64,000 bases of DNA, taken from positions 62,001 through 126,000 of the forward strand of contig NZ_JAGJEA010000012.1 of NCBI RefSeq assembly GCF_018100805.1, given 5' to 3'. A program made the position numbers and the translations under genes. Origin of the DNA: Aquimarina sp. MMG016. GTDB lineage: Bacteria; Bacteroidota; Bacteroidia; Flavobacteriales; Flavobacteriaceae. The stretch's first letter is position 1. Every line of letters starts with the position of its first letter. Below the pieces are notes generated by a model that had not been told where the DNA came from, did no database searches, and saw nothing but the letters and a program-made list of their open reading frames with translations. Positions 1-9,848 of the stretch are shown here, in pieces.

Positions 1-1
1 T

Positions 2-706
2 GGAAGTTACGCGCTAAATCTTTCTGAAGAAAATTCACTACTCCTGTACAATCCTCAGCGCGATCTGCCTATGAATCTGGAGATGGAAAGAGATTCCTGG
101 TTGATTACTATTCTAATTTCTATAAAAAAATTTCATTCACTTTTTTCTAAAGAAGCAGATTACATTCCTTTCTTAGGCGAAGGCAATCGTGATAAAAAAT
201 ATTATACAGATGGAAGCATTTCTCCATCAATGGCAGTAGTGCTAAATCAAATTATGAATTATAGTCTTCATCCATCTATTAAGTTATTATATTTTAAGGG
301 CAAAGCCTATGAGCTCTTGAGTCTTTATTTTAACAGACCCGAAGACGCTGATATTGAACAATGTCCATTTTTAGTAGATGAAGAGAACGTACTAAAAATT
401 AAAAAGGCAAAAGAGATCATTATTAATAGAATGGCCGAACCTCCCACTCTGCAAGAATTATCAGGAGAAATAGGTTTGCCGCTCAAAAAGCTTAAGGATG
501 GTTTTAAGCAAATTTATGGAGAACCGGTATATGCCTTCTTGTTCGATTACAAAATGGAAGTCGCCCGACAGTTGCTAGCTTCAGGAACTCATAATGTAAA
601 TGAAGTAGGTTTAAAAGTAGGCTACAGTACGGCAAGTCATTTCATAGCCGCATTTAAAAAGAAATATGGCACTACTCCAAAAAAATATGTGATGAGCCTA
701 AATTAA
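2..706 (+). CDS. AraC-family transcriptional regulator, 5' end outside window
   Basis: The reading frame is already open at base 2, so the gene begins upstream; the first in-window ATG (base 71) is probably internal. The C-terminal ~105 residues form the two helix-turn-helix units of the AraC family, ending in the usual pattern of a GYS-type turn, a phenylalanine-rich helix and a GxxPKKY motif. The N-terminal part looks like the PchR-like sensor group, which commonly responds to iron or siderophores. It lies upstream of hemH on the same strand, so a role in iron or heme control is plausible but inferred. Its ligand cannot be read from the sequence. Confidence 0.85.
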   Translation, partial: GSYALNLSEENSLLLYNPQRDLPMNLEMERDSWLITILISIKKFHSLFSKEADYIPFLGEGNRDKKYYTDGSISPSMAVVLNQIMNYSLHPSIKLLYFKGKAYELLSLYFNRPEDADIEQCPFLVDEENVLKIKKAKEIIINRMAEPPTLQELSGEIGLPLKKLKDGFKQIYGEPVYAFLFDYKMEVARQLLASGTHNVNEVGLKVGYSTASHFIAAFKKKYGTTPKKYVMSLN

Positions 707-715
707 AAGGTCTTT

Positions 716-895
716 TTAGTCTAAGGATTCCACTCTGGGAATTCCAACTCCCTTCTGCAAAGAAACAATAGAGTCATACATACCACGGTTTTCTTCATCA
801 GCATCTGATAACACAGACACAAAATCGAATTGCTCTAATAGTTCCAGGACAAAAGGTAGCTTGTCTTTTTCGACATCTACAATAATACGTTTCAT
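716..895 (-). CDS. small hypothetical protein, 59 aa
   Basis: A 59-residue frame on the minus strand starts with MKRIIVDVEKDKLPF and ends in VESLD. It fills most of the gap between the AraC regulator and hemH. The composition is acidic with an amphipathic start (LPFVLELLEQFDFV), like the many short antitoxin-like or hypothetical proteins of flavobacteria. Codon usage resembles neighbouring genes and the frame has no rare features. I do not recognise the family. No toxin partner lies next to it. It may be a real orphan gene or the remnant of a toxin-antitoxin pair. Confidence 0.5.
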   Translation of the reverse strand: MKRIIVDVEKDKLPFVLELLEQFDFVSVLSDADEENRGMYDSIVSLQKGVGIPRVESLD

Positions 896-1072
896 TCCAA
901 TGCTTTTTTGATACCTATAAAAATACTAAAATAAAATTACTCAACTTTCGGTTTATCAGAATTTAACGTATATCTAAACACTGTTTAATTAAAGAATTTA
1001 TTTTGGTTAAACTCTGATAGTGGTATCAAAAACTCTTATCATTTTTTTAGTATTCTAGACGGCAATAGTTTG

Positions 1073-1080
1073 TATTTTTG
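1073..1080 (+). promoter_or_regulatory. -7 element of the hemH promoter
   Basis: TATTTTTG matches the Bacteroidota -7 consensus TAnnTTTG and sits 23 bases before the hemH start. No convincing -33 TTTG is seen at the usual distance. Confidence 0.45.
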
Positions 1081-1102
1081 TTGAACTTGAAAAAGAAAAG
1101 TT

Positions 1103-2140
1103 ATGAGTAAAGGCGTACTCCTTGTTAATCTTGGATCTCCAGATAGTACAGATCCAAAAGATGTAAAAAAATATCTAGGTGAGTTTTTAATGGATCCCAG
1201 AGTTATTGATGTTCCGCTTTGGGCGAGAACATTATTAGTTAAAGGAATCATTCTAAATACACGTCCTAAAAAATCCGCTGCAGCCTACAAAAAAATATGG
1301 TGGGATGAAGGTTCTCCTCTTATTGTTTTGTCTGAAAGATTACAGAAAAAAGTAGCTGATCGCACGGCAATTCCTGTGGGTTTAGCAATGCGATACGGAT
1401 CAATGAGCATTAAAAAAGGATTACAAGAACTACATGACAAGGGAGTGGATGAAGTAATGATAATTCCGTTATACCCTCAGTTTGCAATGGCAACAACCGA
1501 AACTATTTTGGTGCTAGCCGAAGAGTTAAGAAAGGAACACTTTCCAAATATGAAAATTACCGATGTTCCTGCTTTTTATAACAAGGCCGAATATATAGAA
1601 GTCCTTTCTAAAAGCATCCAGGAGAAAATAGAAAACCTAGATTATGAACATTTACTTTTTTCATATCACGGCGTTCCTGAAAGACATATCAGAAAAAGTG
1701 ACATTACTAACGGAAACTGTAAGATGGATGGTAAATGTTGTTTTAAAAAAGGATCAAAGCAACATGAGTTCTGCTACCGCCATCAATGTGAAATGACAAC
1801 AATACAAGTAGCTAAAAAATTAGATCTTAAAAACGGAACTTACTCTACCTCATTTCAATCTCGATTAGGTTTTGATCCGTGGTTACAGCCATATACTGAT
1901 CGAACTATTGAAAGAATGGGGAAGGAAGGGACTAAAAAAATGGCCATTGTTACTCCGGCTTTTGTTTCTGATTGCTTAGAAACCTTAGAAGAAATTGCTA
2001 TGGAAGGTGAAGAAATTTTTCACGAAGTAGGTGGAAAAGAATTCACTACCATTCCTTGCCTTAACGACCGAGATGATTGGGCTGACGTATTATCTAATTG
2101 GGTAAATGCATGGAGTGAAGCTAAAACTCCTGTCATATAA
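1103..2140 (+). CDS. hemH: ferrochelatase
   Basis: Ferrochelatase inserts ferrous iron into protoporphyrin IX to make protoheme, the last step of the heme pathway. The 345-residue protein has the usual length. It shows the N-terminal LLVNLGSPD strand, the catalytic-histidine segment SYHGVPERH (His189), a Cys-rich stretch (Cys206, 212, 213, 224 and 229, the last in YRHQC) and the C-terminal LETLEEI acidic helix. The ATG follows a short A-rich leader. The stop overlaps the next gene (MATE transporter) by one base (TAATG), so the two are translationally coupled. The other late heme gene, hemJ, lies about 8 kb downstream. Confidence 0.96.
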   Translation: MSKGVLLVNLGSPDSTDPKDVKKYLGEFLMDPRVIDVPLWARTLLVKGIILNTRPKKSAAAYKKIWWDEGSPLIVLSERLQKKVADRTAIPVGLAMRYGSMSIKKGLQELHDKGVDEVMIIPLYPQFAMATTETILVLAEELRKEHFPNMKITDVPAFYNKAEYIEVLSKSIQEKIENLDYEHLLFSYHGVPERHIRKSDITNGNCKMDGKCCFKKGSKQHEFCYRHQCEMTTIQVAKKLDLKNGTYSTSFQSRLGFDPWLQPYTDRTIERMGKEGTKKMAIVTPAFVSDCLETLEEIAMEGEEIFHEVGGKEFTTIPCLNDRDDWADVLSNWVNAWSEAKTPVI

Positions 2141-3534
2141 TGGCTAAAGTCACCTCTGAAGCACTTGGGGTAGAGCCCATTGGTAAATTATTGATCAAGC
2201 AAGCTGTTCCTGCTTCAATTGGGATATTAGTGATGTCTCTTAACATCCTTATTGATTCAATTTTTGTAGGAAACTGGATTGGATCTATTGCATTTGCTTC
2301 AATCAATGTAGTGCTTCCAGTATCTTTTTTTATTGGAGCTTTAGGAATGTCTATTGGCGTAGGAGGCTCTAGTATTATTTCGCGTGCTTTAGGTGCAGAA
2401 AACAAGCAAAAGGCATTAAAAACCTTTGGTAATCAAATTTCTCTTGGGTTTCTGGTTATGGTTCCTCTAGTAATTCTTGGATTACTATTTGTGGACGATA
2501 TTATACCAGGTTTTGGAGGAAAAGGCGACATTTTTGAACCTGCCAAAATCTACTACACCATTATTTTATACGGAGTTCCTATTCTTGGTTTTGCCATGAT
2601 GGGAAACACCGTGATACGTGCTGAAGGCAAACCAAAATTTGCAATGATTGCAATGATCATCCCCACCATTAGTAACTTATTGTTGGATTATGTATTAATC
2701 TACCTGTTGGATATGGGAATGCATGGAGCAGCATGGGCAACTACTGGTTCATATTTGGCTTGTTTTCTATACATTTTCTGGTTCTTTTCTTCAAAAAATT
2801 CTGAATTGAAGATCGGATTTCGTCATTTAGGATTACAAAAAGACATTGTTTCTGAAATTGCTTCTCTTGGAGGGGTAACAATGGCCAGGCAAGCCGTGGT
2901 AAGTATCACCTATTTATTGATGAATAACATCTTATTCAATTTAGGTCAAGAAGGTTTGGTAGCTGTTTATGCCATTATTGGTAGAATGTTGATGTTTGCC
3001 TTGTTTCCTGTTTTTGGGGTTACCCAGGGATTTCTTCCTATTGCAGGATATAATTATGGTGCGAAACAGTATCCTCGTGTTCGTGAAACCATTAATACGG
3101 CTATAAAATATGCTGCTATCCTGGCGACATTAGTCTTTATAGGTTTAATGATTTTTCCTACCGAAATTACAGCACTTTTTATAAGTAATGATCCAAATAT
3201 TTCTGCAAAAGAATTAGCATTAAATCAGTTTGTACTTTCTCATACTGCAGAACCCATGCGCTGGGTGTTTGCAGCAACACCTATTATTGCGTTGCAACTA
3301 ATTGGAGCTGCCTATTTTCAAGCAGTGGGTAAAGCTATTCCGGCTTTATTACTTACACTCTCCAGGCAAGGTTTCTTTTTTATTCCGCTTGTTTTAATTT
3401 TGCCAAAATTCTATGGTGAGTTAGGTGTTTGGATCTCATTCCCTATCTCAGATGTTTTGGCAACAATTGTTACAGGATATTTTTTGAATCGAGAGGTTCG
3501 AAAAGAACTTATTCCTCCAAAACCAGTACACTAA
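2140..3534 (+). CDS. MATE-family efflux transporter
   Basis: This 464-residue inner-membrane protein has about twelve hydrophobic segments in two related halves and the MATE hallmarks of a PASIGILVMSLNILIDSIFVG first helix region and a second-half AVYAIIGRMLMF / GFLPIAGYNYGA motif. MATE proteins export drugs or organic cations in exchange for sodium or protons. Its start overlaps the hemH stop by one base. Coupling to hemH suggests co-expression, but the substrate cannot be told from sequence; porphyrin export would be speculation. Confidence 0.92.
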   Translation: MAKVTSEALGVEPIGKLLIKQAVPASIGILVMSLNILIDSIFVGNWIGSIAFASINVVLPVSFFIGALGMSIGVGGSSIISRALGAENKQKALKTFGNQISLGFLVMVPLVILGLLFVDDIIPGFGGKGDIFEPAKIYYTIILYGVPILGFAMMGNTVIRAEGKPKFAMIAMIIPTISNLLLDYVLIYLLDMGMHGAAWATTGSYLACFLYIFWFFSSKNSELKIGFRHLGLQKDIVSEIASLGGVTMARQAVVSITYLLMNNILFNLGQEGLVAVYAIIGRMLMFALFPVFGVTQGFLPIAGYNYGAKQYPRVRETINTAIKYAAILATLVFIGLMIFPTEITALFISNDPNISAKELALNQFVLSHTAEPMRWVFAATPIIALQLIGAAYFQAVGKAIPALLLTLSRQGFFFIPLVLILPKFYGELGVWISFPISDVLATIVTGYFLNREVRKELIPPKPVH

Positions 3535-3553
3535 TTTATGTTGATAGTTATCC

Positions 3554-3976
3554 CTAATTAGTTCTAGTCGCAGCCTTACTAATGATCTTCCACTTTCCTT
3601 CAATTTTCTTTAGTAGGAATATATCAATAAATCGCAATTCTCCTTTTGGAATTAAAATTTCCGCTTTCGCTGTAGCGATATCATTCTCTATATCAACAGA
3701 TAGTATGCTTCCTGTTCTTCCATTAAATTTTCCTTTTTCTCTACTTTTAAGCCCAGCAGCATATTCCTTAATTGGCATAATCCATAGTTTTTTCTCTTTA
3801 TGACTTAAAAACAAGTTAGCTTTCTCATAAAATGCTTCCATTACCATTTCGGGATTATTATAAGAAGTTCCCTCAATATATTTATTAAGTGTAATTTTAA
3901 TCTGATCTTCTTCTAATTGAGCACTAAGTACATTATACATTGCTAAAAATAGTAGTATCAAAAAATTCGTTTTCAT
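3554..3976 (-). CDS. secreted NTF2-like protein (lumazine-binding-like fold)
   Basis: The 140-residue protein opens with a clear signal peptide ending near VLSAQ. The remainder is an NTF2/SnoaL-like domain of the group found in Bacteroidota as Lumazine_bd_2: an N-terminal helix with YIEGTSYNNPE, then four strands ending in IEGKWKIISKAA. Such domains bind small molecules or act as accessory domains; no catalytic residues can be assigned. It lies eight bases downstream of the sugar dehydrogenase-like gene on the same strand, so the two are probably cotranscribed. The gene is convergent with the MATE transporter. Confidence 0.75.
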   Translation of the reverse strand: MKTNFLILLFLAMYNVLSAQLEEDQIKITLNKYIEGTSYNNPEMVMEAFYEKANLFLSHKEKKLWIMPIKEYAAGLKSREKGKFNGRTGSILSVDIENDIATAKAEILIPKGELRFIDIFLLKKIEGKWKIISKAATRTN

Positions 3977-3983
3977 AAGTTTT

Positions 3984-5159
3984 TTATTGTTTTATAGCTG
4001 GTGAAACATTCTTTATTCTCAAGATCTTACCATTATCTTCATCAGTAAGCATATATAATTTTCCTTCAGGACTCTGAGCTACTTTTCTAGATCGAATTCT
4101 ATCATCGATAAATAATTCTTCAGCACTTTTTACAGTATTATTTTCTATTCGAAATCGCCAGAGGCTTCCCCTACTCAATCCCGGAACTAATAAATCATTT
4201 TTCCATTCCGGAAACTCATCTCCCGTATAAAATATAAGTCCTGTTGGTGCTACTGTATGTTGCCAATACCAAACAGGATCTGAATACACTGCTCTTTTTA
4301 TAGTGGGTGGTACATAATCTTTACTTCGATAACCACCTGTGGTTATAATCGGCCAACCGTAATTGGCTCGAGCTTTTAGTAAATTCACTTCATCTCCTTG
4401 TCGAGTACCATGTTCACTAAACCAAAGCTTTCCTGTTTCTGGTTGTACAGCAATTCCTTGTGCAGCTCGAATTCCAATAGCATAAATTCCAGGAACTGCT
4501 GTTTCTCCATAATCTGGATTATTATCAGGAATACTTCCATCAGGATTTATACGATAGATTTTTCCACGTTTATCCGTCAGGTCTTGTGCAATTGGTATTG
4601 GAGGTTCATCAATTTCTTTAAATAATCGCTCTCCGATGGTTACATATAATTTGCCATCTACACCAAAGGTCATCCCCCCTCCATAGTGATAATATTCTCG
4701 AGTAAAAGGGCCCGCTTCCAGTAAAGTTTTGATATCGGTTAAAACATCATTTTTTAAGGTAGCACGCACTACTTTGGTTGCACTTCCTTTTCCTTGCCGT
4801 TTTGCTGCATAGGAAAGATAAATGTGATTGTTTTCTTTAAATTCAGGATCTAGCAATACTTCAAAAATTCCCGAATTATCTCCTCGCCAAACCACCCGAA
4901 TACTATCGGTAAGATCACGGGGGAATCCATTTATGACCTTTTTTTCTTTAGAAACCAGATTCACTTTAACCAAATTCCCGTCTTTTTCGGACACCAAAGC
5001 TTCTTCTTCTGATAAAAAAGCAATACTCCAGGGATTATTAAGACTATCAATTACAGTTTCTTTAACTGGTTTTGTTTTAAAAGAAGTTATGGTTATAGGT
5101 TCTTGTGTCTTTCCACAACTTATAATAATCAATAGCAATAAAAAGAATAACTTATACAT
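3984..5159 (-). CDS. PQQ-dependent sugar dehydrogenase-like lipoprotein
   Basis: The start is placed at the Met that begins MYKLFFLLLLIIISCGK, giving a lipoprotein signal with a lipobox cysteine; a longer in-frame start at base 5192 would bury this signal. The mature part is a six-bladed beta-propeller of the glucose/sorbosone dehydrogenase family: LNNPWSIAFL, YHYGGGMTFGVDGKLYVTIGE, GIRAAQGIAVQPETGKLWFSEHG and NYGWP motifs are all present. Family members oxidise sugars with PQQ, passing electrons to the respiratory chain. No PQQ synthesis genes are in view. It is probably anchored in the periplasm, and the downstream NTF2-like protein is likely in the same operon. Confidence 0.88.
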   Translation of the reverse strand: MYKLFFLLLLIIISCGKTQEPITITSFKTKPVKETVIDSLNNPWSIAFLSEEEALVSEKDGNLVKVNLVSKEKKVINGFPRDLTDSIRVVWRGDNSGIFEVLLDPEFKENNHIYLSYAAKRQGKGSATKVVRATLKNDVLTDIKTLLEAGPFTREYYHYGGGMTFGVDGKLYVTIGERLFKEIDEPPIPIAQDLTDKRGKIYRINPDGSIPDNNPDYGETAVPGIYAIGIRAAQGIAVQPETGKLWFSEHGTRQGDEVNLLKARANYGWPIITTGGYRSKDYVPPTIKRAVYSDPVWYWQHTVAPTGLIFYTGDEFPEWKNDLLVPGLSRGSLWRFRIENNTVKSAEELFIDDRIRSRKVAQSPEGKLYMLTDEDNGKILRIKNVSPAIKQ

Positions 5160-5241
5160 TGTTAGGTTTTGAATTATGAAATGCAAAATCAAAAAGATTT
5201 CATCAAAACCCTTTAAAAAACATGATCTTTAAAACGAAAAA

Positions 5242-6255
5242 CTAGGCAATCTTGAATTGATTCCTGTATTGTGAGGGTGTAAGTCGAGTTTCGGCTTTAA
5301 AAGCCAGATTAAAAGAAGTCACATTGCCAAAACCACAATCATATGCTATCGTAGCAATCTTTTCTGAAACGTACTCTGGCGAAACAAGTAATTCTTTAGC
5401 TTTTTGAATCCGGTAATAATTTACAAATTCTGAAAAATTCTTTTGCTCATTCTCATTAACCACTTGAGATAATTCTCGAGACGTAATCGACAGTTTTTCT
5501 GCCACACTTTGTAAAGAAACATTAGCATCAAGATATATTTCTTCTTGCTTTAGGAGGGTTTTTACCTCTTGCAATAATTTTTTAGAAGTACCTCTGTCTA
5601 TATCCGAATTGCCATACTTTTCTAAGGCAAAAATATGTCGTTTTAAAAGTAAGTAGGAGAATAAATACATTAAAAAAGAAAAGGAAATTGCACCAAGTAT
5701 GTAAAAAGGGATAAGTCTTATCAAAATACCTACATAAAGCATCCAAATCACACTAACCCCAATCACTATATTTTGGTACCATCGCAAAAGTTGCAAACTT
5801 TTATCATTTCTGATTTTAAAAATGAAGCTCCAACAAATTACCAGATATACTGCCAGGTGGACAAAAACTAACCCATATGCAAGATATGAAGCAAAATCTC
5901 CTCTATTAGGAATAACGGGACTACATAAAACAAATAGTCCAAAAGGTAGGAGGTGAAAATAGTTTCTATGTGAGAAAGTGTTTTGTTTTTCGAATAATGC
6001 TTTACCATAAAACCAAAGAAAAGGACCAACCGCCAATATACTTGAAATGGCAAGATTGCGAAGCCTTGGATCTACTTCAATATAATTATGAAAAACAGAT
6101 TTTCCGATTCGTATAGTTAACCCTACTAAAACAAAAGCTAAAAATTGATTAGCCCTTTTATTTCCCTTTTTCAAGGTAAAAAGATAAAAACAAAGAAAAA
6201 GTGCCTGGATTACACCCAAACAACTCAATACTAATATGAAACCTTGCTGAAGCAT
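5242..6255 (-). CDS. membrane-anchored AraC-family transcriptional regulator
   Basis: The N-terminal ~215 residues contain about six to seven hydrophobic helices and the C-terminal ~100 residues form an AraC DNA-binding domain (two helix-turn-helix units, with YDCGFGNVTSFNLAFK and TPSQYR). This 7TM-AraC architecture is frequent in flavobacteria and is thought to sense a membrane or periplasmic signal. It stands alone, facing away from the large Asp-box protein gene at 6415; the two share a 159-base divergent intergenic region, so regulation of that gene is possible but untested. Confidence 0.87.
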   Translation of the reverse strand: MLQQGFILVLSCLGVIQALFLCFYLFTLKKGNKRANQFLAFVLVGLTIRIGKSVFHNYIEVDPRLRNLAISSILAVGPFLWFYGKALFEKQNTFSHRNYFHLLPFGLFVLCSPVIPNRGDFASYLAYGLVFVHLAVYLVICWSFIFKIRNDKSLQLLRWYQNIVIGVSVIWMLYVGILIRLIPFYILGAISFSFLMYLFSYLLLKRHIFALEKYGNSDIDRGTSKKLLQEVKTLLKQEEIYLDANVSLQSVAEKLSITSRELSQVVNENEQKNFSEFVNYYRIQKAKELLVSPEYVSEKIATIAYDCGFGNVTSFNLAFKAETRLTPSQYRNQFKIA

Positions 6256-6414
6256 TCGTCAAAAATAATAATGATGGCGCATACACCAAGGTTAAAATTA
6301 CGTGAAAATCTTTCGGGATAATTTTTAATTCCTGATTTTAGTGCGCCATCAAATCTATTTCTTTGAATTTTTCTCAAAAATGTTAGGGTTTTTCAAACTA
6401 AAACTCAACATAAC

Positions 6415-9400
6415 ATGCATTTTCAATTCTCCAAAATCATACTTCTGATCTTTTTAGTTTTCGGAAGTATTTTTAGCATTAATTCGCAAACCTATAACTC
6501 AGCATTATACGACGCTCTGGAGTATCGATTAATTGGTCCATTCAGAGGTGGTCGAAGCGCTGCAGTGACCGGTGTTCCAGGAAAACCAAATCTATTCTAT
6601 TTTGGAGCAACAGGTGGCGGAGTATGGAAAACAACAGATGGAGGACGCACCTGGGAAAATATCTCTGATGGGTTCTTTGGAGGTTCTATAGGCTCCATTT
6701 CTGTATCCAAAAGTGACCCTAATGTGATTTATGTTGGTGGTGGTGAGAAAACCCTTCGTGGTAATGTATCTTCGGGTTATGGAGTTTGGAAAAGTGTCGA
6801 CGCAGGAAAAACTTGGGTTCAATCCGGATTGCCAAAAAGTAGACATATCCCTCGAATTGCTATTCATCCAACAAATCCTGATATTGTATATGCTGGAGTT
6901 TTAGGAAACATCTATAAACCAACTACAGATAGAGGTGTTTACAAAAGTATTGATGGTGGTAAAACCTGGAACAAAGTATTATTTGCTAATCAAGATGCTG
7001 GTGCTGTAGATTTAACTTTAGATCCTAATAACCCCAGAATATTATATGCTTCTACCTGGAATGCCAGAAGAACTCCTTATAGTTTAAGTTCTGGTGGAGA
7101 TGGATCGGCTTTATGGAAAAGTACTGATAGTGGTAATACCTGGAAAGAAATCTCCAAAAACAAAGGTTTTGCCAAAGATACTCTCGGGATTATGGGCGTA
7201 ACTGTTTCTCCTGTTGATAGTGAGCGAGTATGGGCAATTGTAGAAAATAAAGAAAAAGGTGGTGTGTATCGTAGTGATGATGGTGGTGACACCTGGAAAC
7301 AATTGAATAGTGACCGAAGCTTACGTCAGCGTGCCTGGTATTATAGTCGAATTTATGCAGATCCAAAGGATAAAGATGTGGTTTACGTAGTAAATGTATC
7401 TTATCATAAGAGTAAAGATGGTGGGAAAAACTTTAGCGGTTTCAGAGCTCCTCATGGCGATCATCATGATCTATGGATCGCTCCTGAGAATCCAAAACGC
7501 ATGATTATGGGTGATGATGGTGGTGCGCAAGTGACCTATGATGGTGGAGAAACCTGGAGCACGTATCACAATCAACCGACTTCTCAATTTTATCGTGTAA
7601 CTACTGATAATAGTTTTCCGTATCGGATTTATGCAGCTCAGCAAGACAATTCTACAATACGAATTAATCATAGAAGTACCGGATTTTCTATATCAGAAGA
7701 TGACTGGGAACGAACTGCCGGAGGAGAATCAGCTCACATCGCTATCGATCCAAAAGATAATGATATTGTTTATGGAGGAAGCTACGATGGATTCTTAACC
7801 AGAGTAAACCATAAAACTGAAACAGTTCGATCCATTAGTGTATGGCCTGACAACCCTATGGGACATGGGGCGGAAGATATGAAATATCGTTTTCAATGGA
7901 ATTTCCCAATTATGTTCTCTAAACATAACCCCAATCGATTATATACATTCTCTAACCGAGTTCATGTTACCGAAAATGAAGGTCAGAGTTGGGATGTGAT
8001 TAGTCCGGACTTAACTAGAAATGACCCCGAAAAACTAAAATCTTCAGGGGGACCAATTACTCAGGATAATACCTCGGTAGAATATTATTGTACGATTTTC
8101 GCTGCTACAGAAAGCCCTCTTAAAGAGGGGTTGTTATGGGTTGGTAGTGACGATGGACTAATTCATATCAGTCAGGATGGTGGGAAAACATGGAATAATG
8201 TTACACCTAAAGGAATGCCGGAGTGGATGATGATCAACAGTATAGAACCTAGCGCTTTTGATGAAGGCACTTGCTATATCGCTGGAACTAAATATAAATC
8301 AGGAGATTTTGCTCCTTATTTATACAAAACTATCGATTACGGGAAATCGTGGACAAAAATTACTAATGGAATCCAAACTGAACATTTTACACGTGTGCTT
8401 CGTGAAGACCCAAAACGAAAAGGGTTATTATACGCTGGAACAGAAACAGAAATGTACATTTCATTTAATAATGGTACTAACTGGCAATCTTTTCAGTTAA
8501 ATCTTCCTATAGTACCAATTACGGATTTAACCATCAAAGACAATAATTTAATTGTGGCTACACAAGGAAGAAGTCTATGGATTATAGATGATTTAACTTT
8601 GATACACCAGCTAAATAATTCATTACAAAATAAGGACTATGTCCTTTTTAAACCGAAGTCAACCTATCGCATGCGCGGAGGAAGTGTCAAAGATTCAAAA
8701 ACCGAAGGGACCAATCATCCAGCTGGAGTAATGACTTATTTCTATTTAAAGAATTTTGATAAAGAAAAAGATACGGTGTCCTTAACTTATTTTAATGCTA
8801 AAAATGATACTATCAAATCCTTTAGTACCCAAGCCGAAGAAGAAAAAGATAAGTTAAAAGATCTTGAGAAAGGTGCCAATCAATTCAATTGGAATATGAG
8901 AGGTGATGGTGCTGAAAAACTAAAAGGAATGATTCTTTGGTGGGCAAATCTTGATGGGCCAAAAGCCGTTCCAGGAAATTACAAGGTGAGTTTAGGCATT
9001 AACGGAAAAGAAGTTGCCAGACAATCTTTTACCATAGTAGCTGATCCTAGAGCAGAGGCTACTCCACAAGCTATGCAATCCCAGTATGATTTTATTACTA
9101 GTGTAAATAAAACCGTAGATCGCGCTCACAAATCGATTAAAAAAATTCGAAAAATCAATGAGCAGCTCAAATCATTTTCTACTCAATATAAGGACGATGA
9201 GAAAACAAAAGATCTAGTAAAAAAGGCTGAGGATCTCCAGAAACAATTTAGCGAAATCGAAAAAGCTTTATATCAGACCAAAAACCGTAGTAATCAAGAT
9301 CCATTGAATTTCCCAATCAAATTGACCAATAAGCTTGGGCACCTTAACTCCTTGGTAGGTATGGGAGATTTTGGGCCAACTGCTCAAGACATTGAGGTCA

Positions 9401-9528
9401 AAAACGAATTAACTAAACAGATCGAGAAGCAATTACAGAGTTTTGACAAGCTAATTTCAGAAGAAATTAAAAACTTTAATACAGAATTCAATACTCTGCA
9501 GCTTAATTATCTTTTTGTCGAGGAGTAA
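6415..9528 (+). CDS. secreted Asp-box (BNR) beta-propeller protein, glycosyl hydrolase/sortilin-like
   Basis: The 1037-residue protein begins with a signal peptide (IILLIFLVFGSIFSINSQ). Residues ~30-730 hold about eleven Asp-box repeats of the form S-x-D-G-G-K-T-W (for example TTDGGRTW, SIDGGKTW, SDDGGDTW, SQDGGKTW), which build two stacked seven-bladed propellers as in xyloglucanase-like and VPS10/sortilin-like proteins. The last ~150 residues are lysine- and glutamate-rich and probably coiled coil. Databases often label this family WD40/YVTN/BNR-like glycosyl hydrolase, but no catalytic residue is verified here. No type IX sorting tail is seen. It is likely periplasmic or surface-exposed. 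Confidence 0.82.
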   Translation: MHFQFSKIILLIFLVFGSIFSINSQTYNSALYDALEYRLIGPFRGGRSAAVTGVPGKPNLFYFGATGGGVWKTTDGGRTWENISDGFFGGSIGSISVSKSDPNVIYVGGGEKTLRGNVSSGYGVWKSVDAGKTWVQSGLPKSRHIPRIAIHPTNPDIVYAGVLGNIYKPTTDRGVYKSIDGGKTWNKVLFANQDAGAVDLTLDPNNPRILYASTWNARRTPYSLSSGGDGSALWKSTDSGNTWKEISKNKGFAKDTLGIMGVTVSPVDSERVWAIVENKEKGGVYRSDDGGDTWKQLNSDRSLRQRAWYYSRIYADPKDKDVVYVVNVSYHKSKDGGKNFSGFRAPHGDHHDLWIAPENPKRMIMGDDGGAQVTYDGGETWSTYHNQPTSQFYRVTTDNSFPYRIYAAQQDNSTIRINHRSTGFSISEDDWERTAGGESAHIAIDPKDNDIVYGGSYDGFLTRVNHKTETVRSISVWPDNPMGHGAEDMKYRFQWNFPIMFSKHNPNRLYTFSNRVHVTENEGQSWDVISPDLTRNDPEKLKSSGGPITQDNTSVEYYCTIFAATESPLKEGLLWVGSDDGLIHISQDGGKTWNNVTPKGMPEWMMINSIEPSAFDEGTCYIAGTKYKSGDFAPYLYKTIDYGKSWTKITNGIQTEHFTRVLREDPKRKGLLYAGTETEMYISFNNGTNWQSFQLNLPIVPITDLTIKDNNLIVATQGRSLWIIDDLTLIHQLNNSLQNKDYVLFKPKSTYRMRGGSVKDSKTEGTNHPAGVMTYFYLKNFDKEKDTVSLTYFNAKNDTIKSFSTQAEEEKDKLKDLEKGANQFNWNMRGDGAEKLKGMILWWANLDGPKAVPGNYKVSLGINGKEVARQSFTIVADPRAEATPQAMQSQYDFITSVNKTVDRAHKSIKKIRKINEQLKSFSTQYKDDEKTKDLVKKAEDLQKQFSEIEKALYQTKNRSNQDPLNFPIKLTNKLGHLNSLVGMGDFGPTAQDIEVKNELTKQIEKQLQSFDKLISEEIKNFNTEFNTLQLNYLFVEE

Positions 9529-9572
9529 TTATAGAACTCTTCTGTATTTTTATTATTCACTATATTTGATAT

Positions 9573-9848
9573 ATGGATATTCATCAAATAAAACTAGAAT
9601 TGATTAAGCGCATTTTGGATTGTACTGATATCAATATCCTAAACCAAATTGAAAACATCTTAGAAAATCATAATAGTGATTTGGTAATGGAACCTGAAGA
9701 AGCTTATAAAATGAAATCTATTGACTTAATTCCCGAATCTCACTACCTGCTTTTAGAGGAAGACCGTAAAAGACATCTTAATGGCGAGACAAAAGGCTCT
9801 TCCTGGGATGAAGTAGAAAAGCGCCTTAGGGAAAAATATGATTTATAA
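9573..9848 (+). CDS. antitoxin of a RelE/ParE module
   Basis: The 91-residue protein has a helical N-terminus (LELIKRILDCTDINILNQIENIL) and ends with SSWDEVEKRLREKYDL, the kind of helix with SWxEV that wraps the toxin in the putative addiction-module family. Its stop overlaps the toxin start by 11 bases, the usual arrangement for a coupled antitoxin-toxin pair. The antitoxin is expected to neutralise the downstream toxin and repress the shared promoter. The family is inferred mainly from context and the C-terminal motif. Confidence 0.7.
   Translation: MDIHQIKLELIKRILDCTDINILNQIENILENHNSDLVMEPEEAYKMKSIDLIPESHYLLLEEDRKRHLNGETKGSSWDEVEKRLREKYDL

Noticed and set aside
8258..8500. Plus-strand frame inside the Asp-box protein
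   Set aside because: Out-of-frame shadow; the Asp-box repeats continue through it in the main frame.
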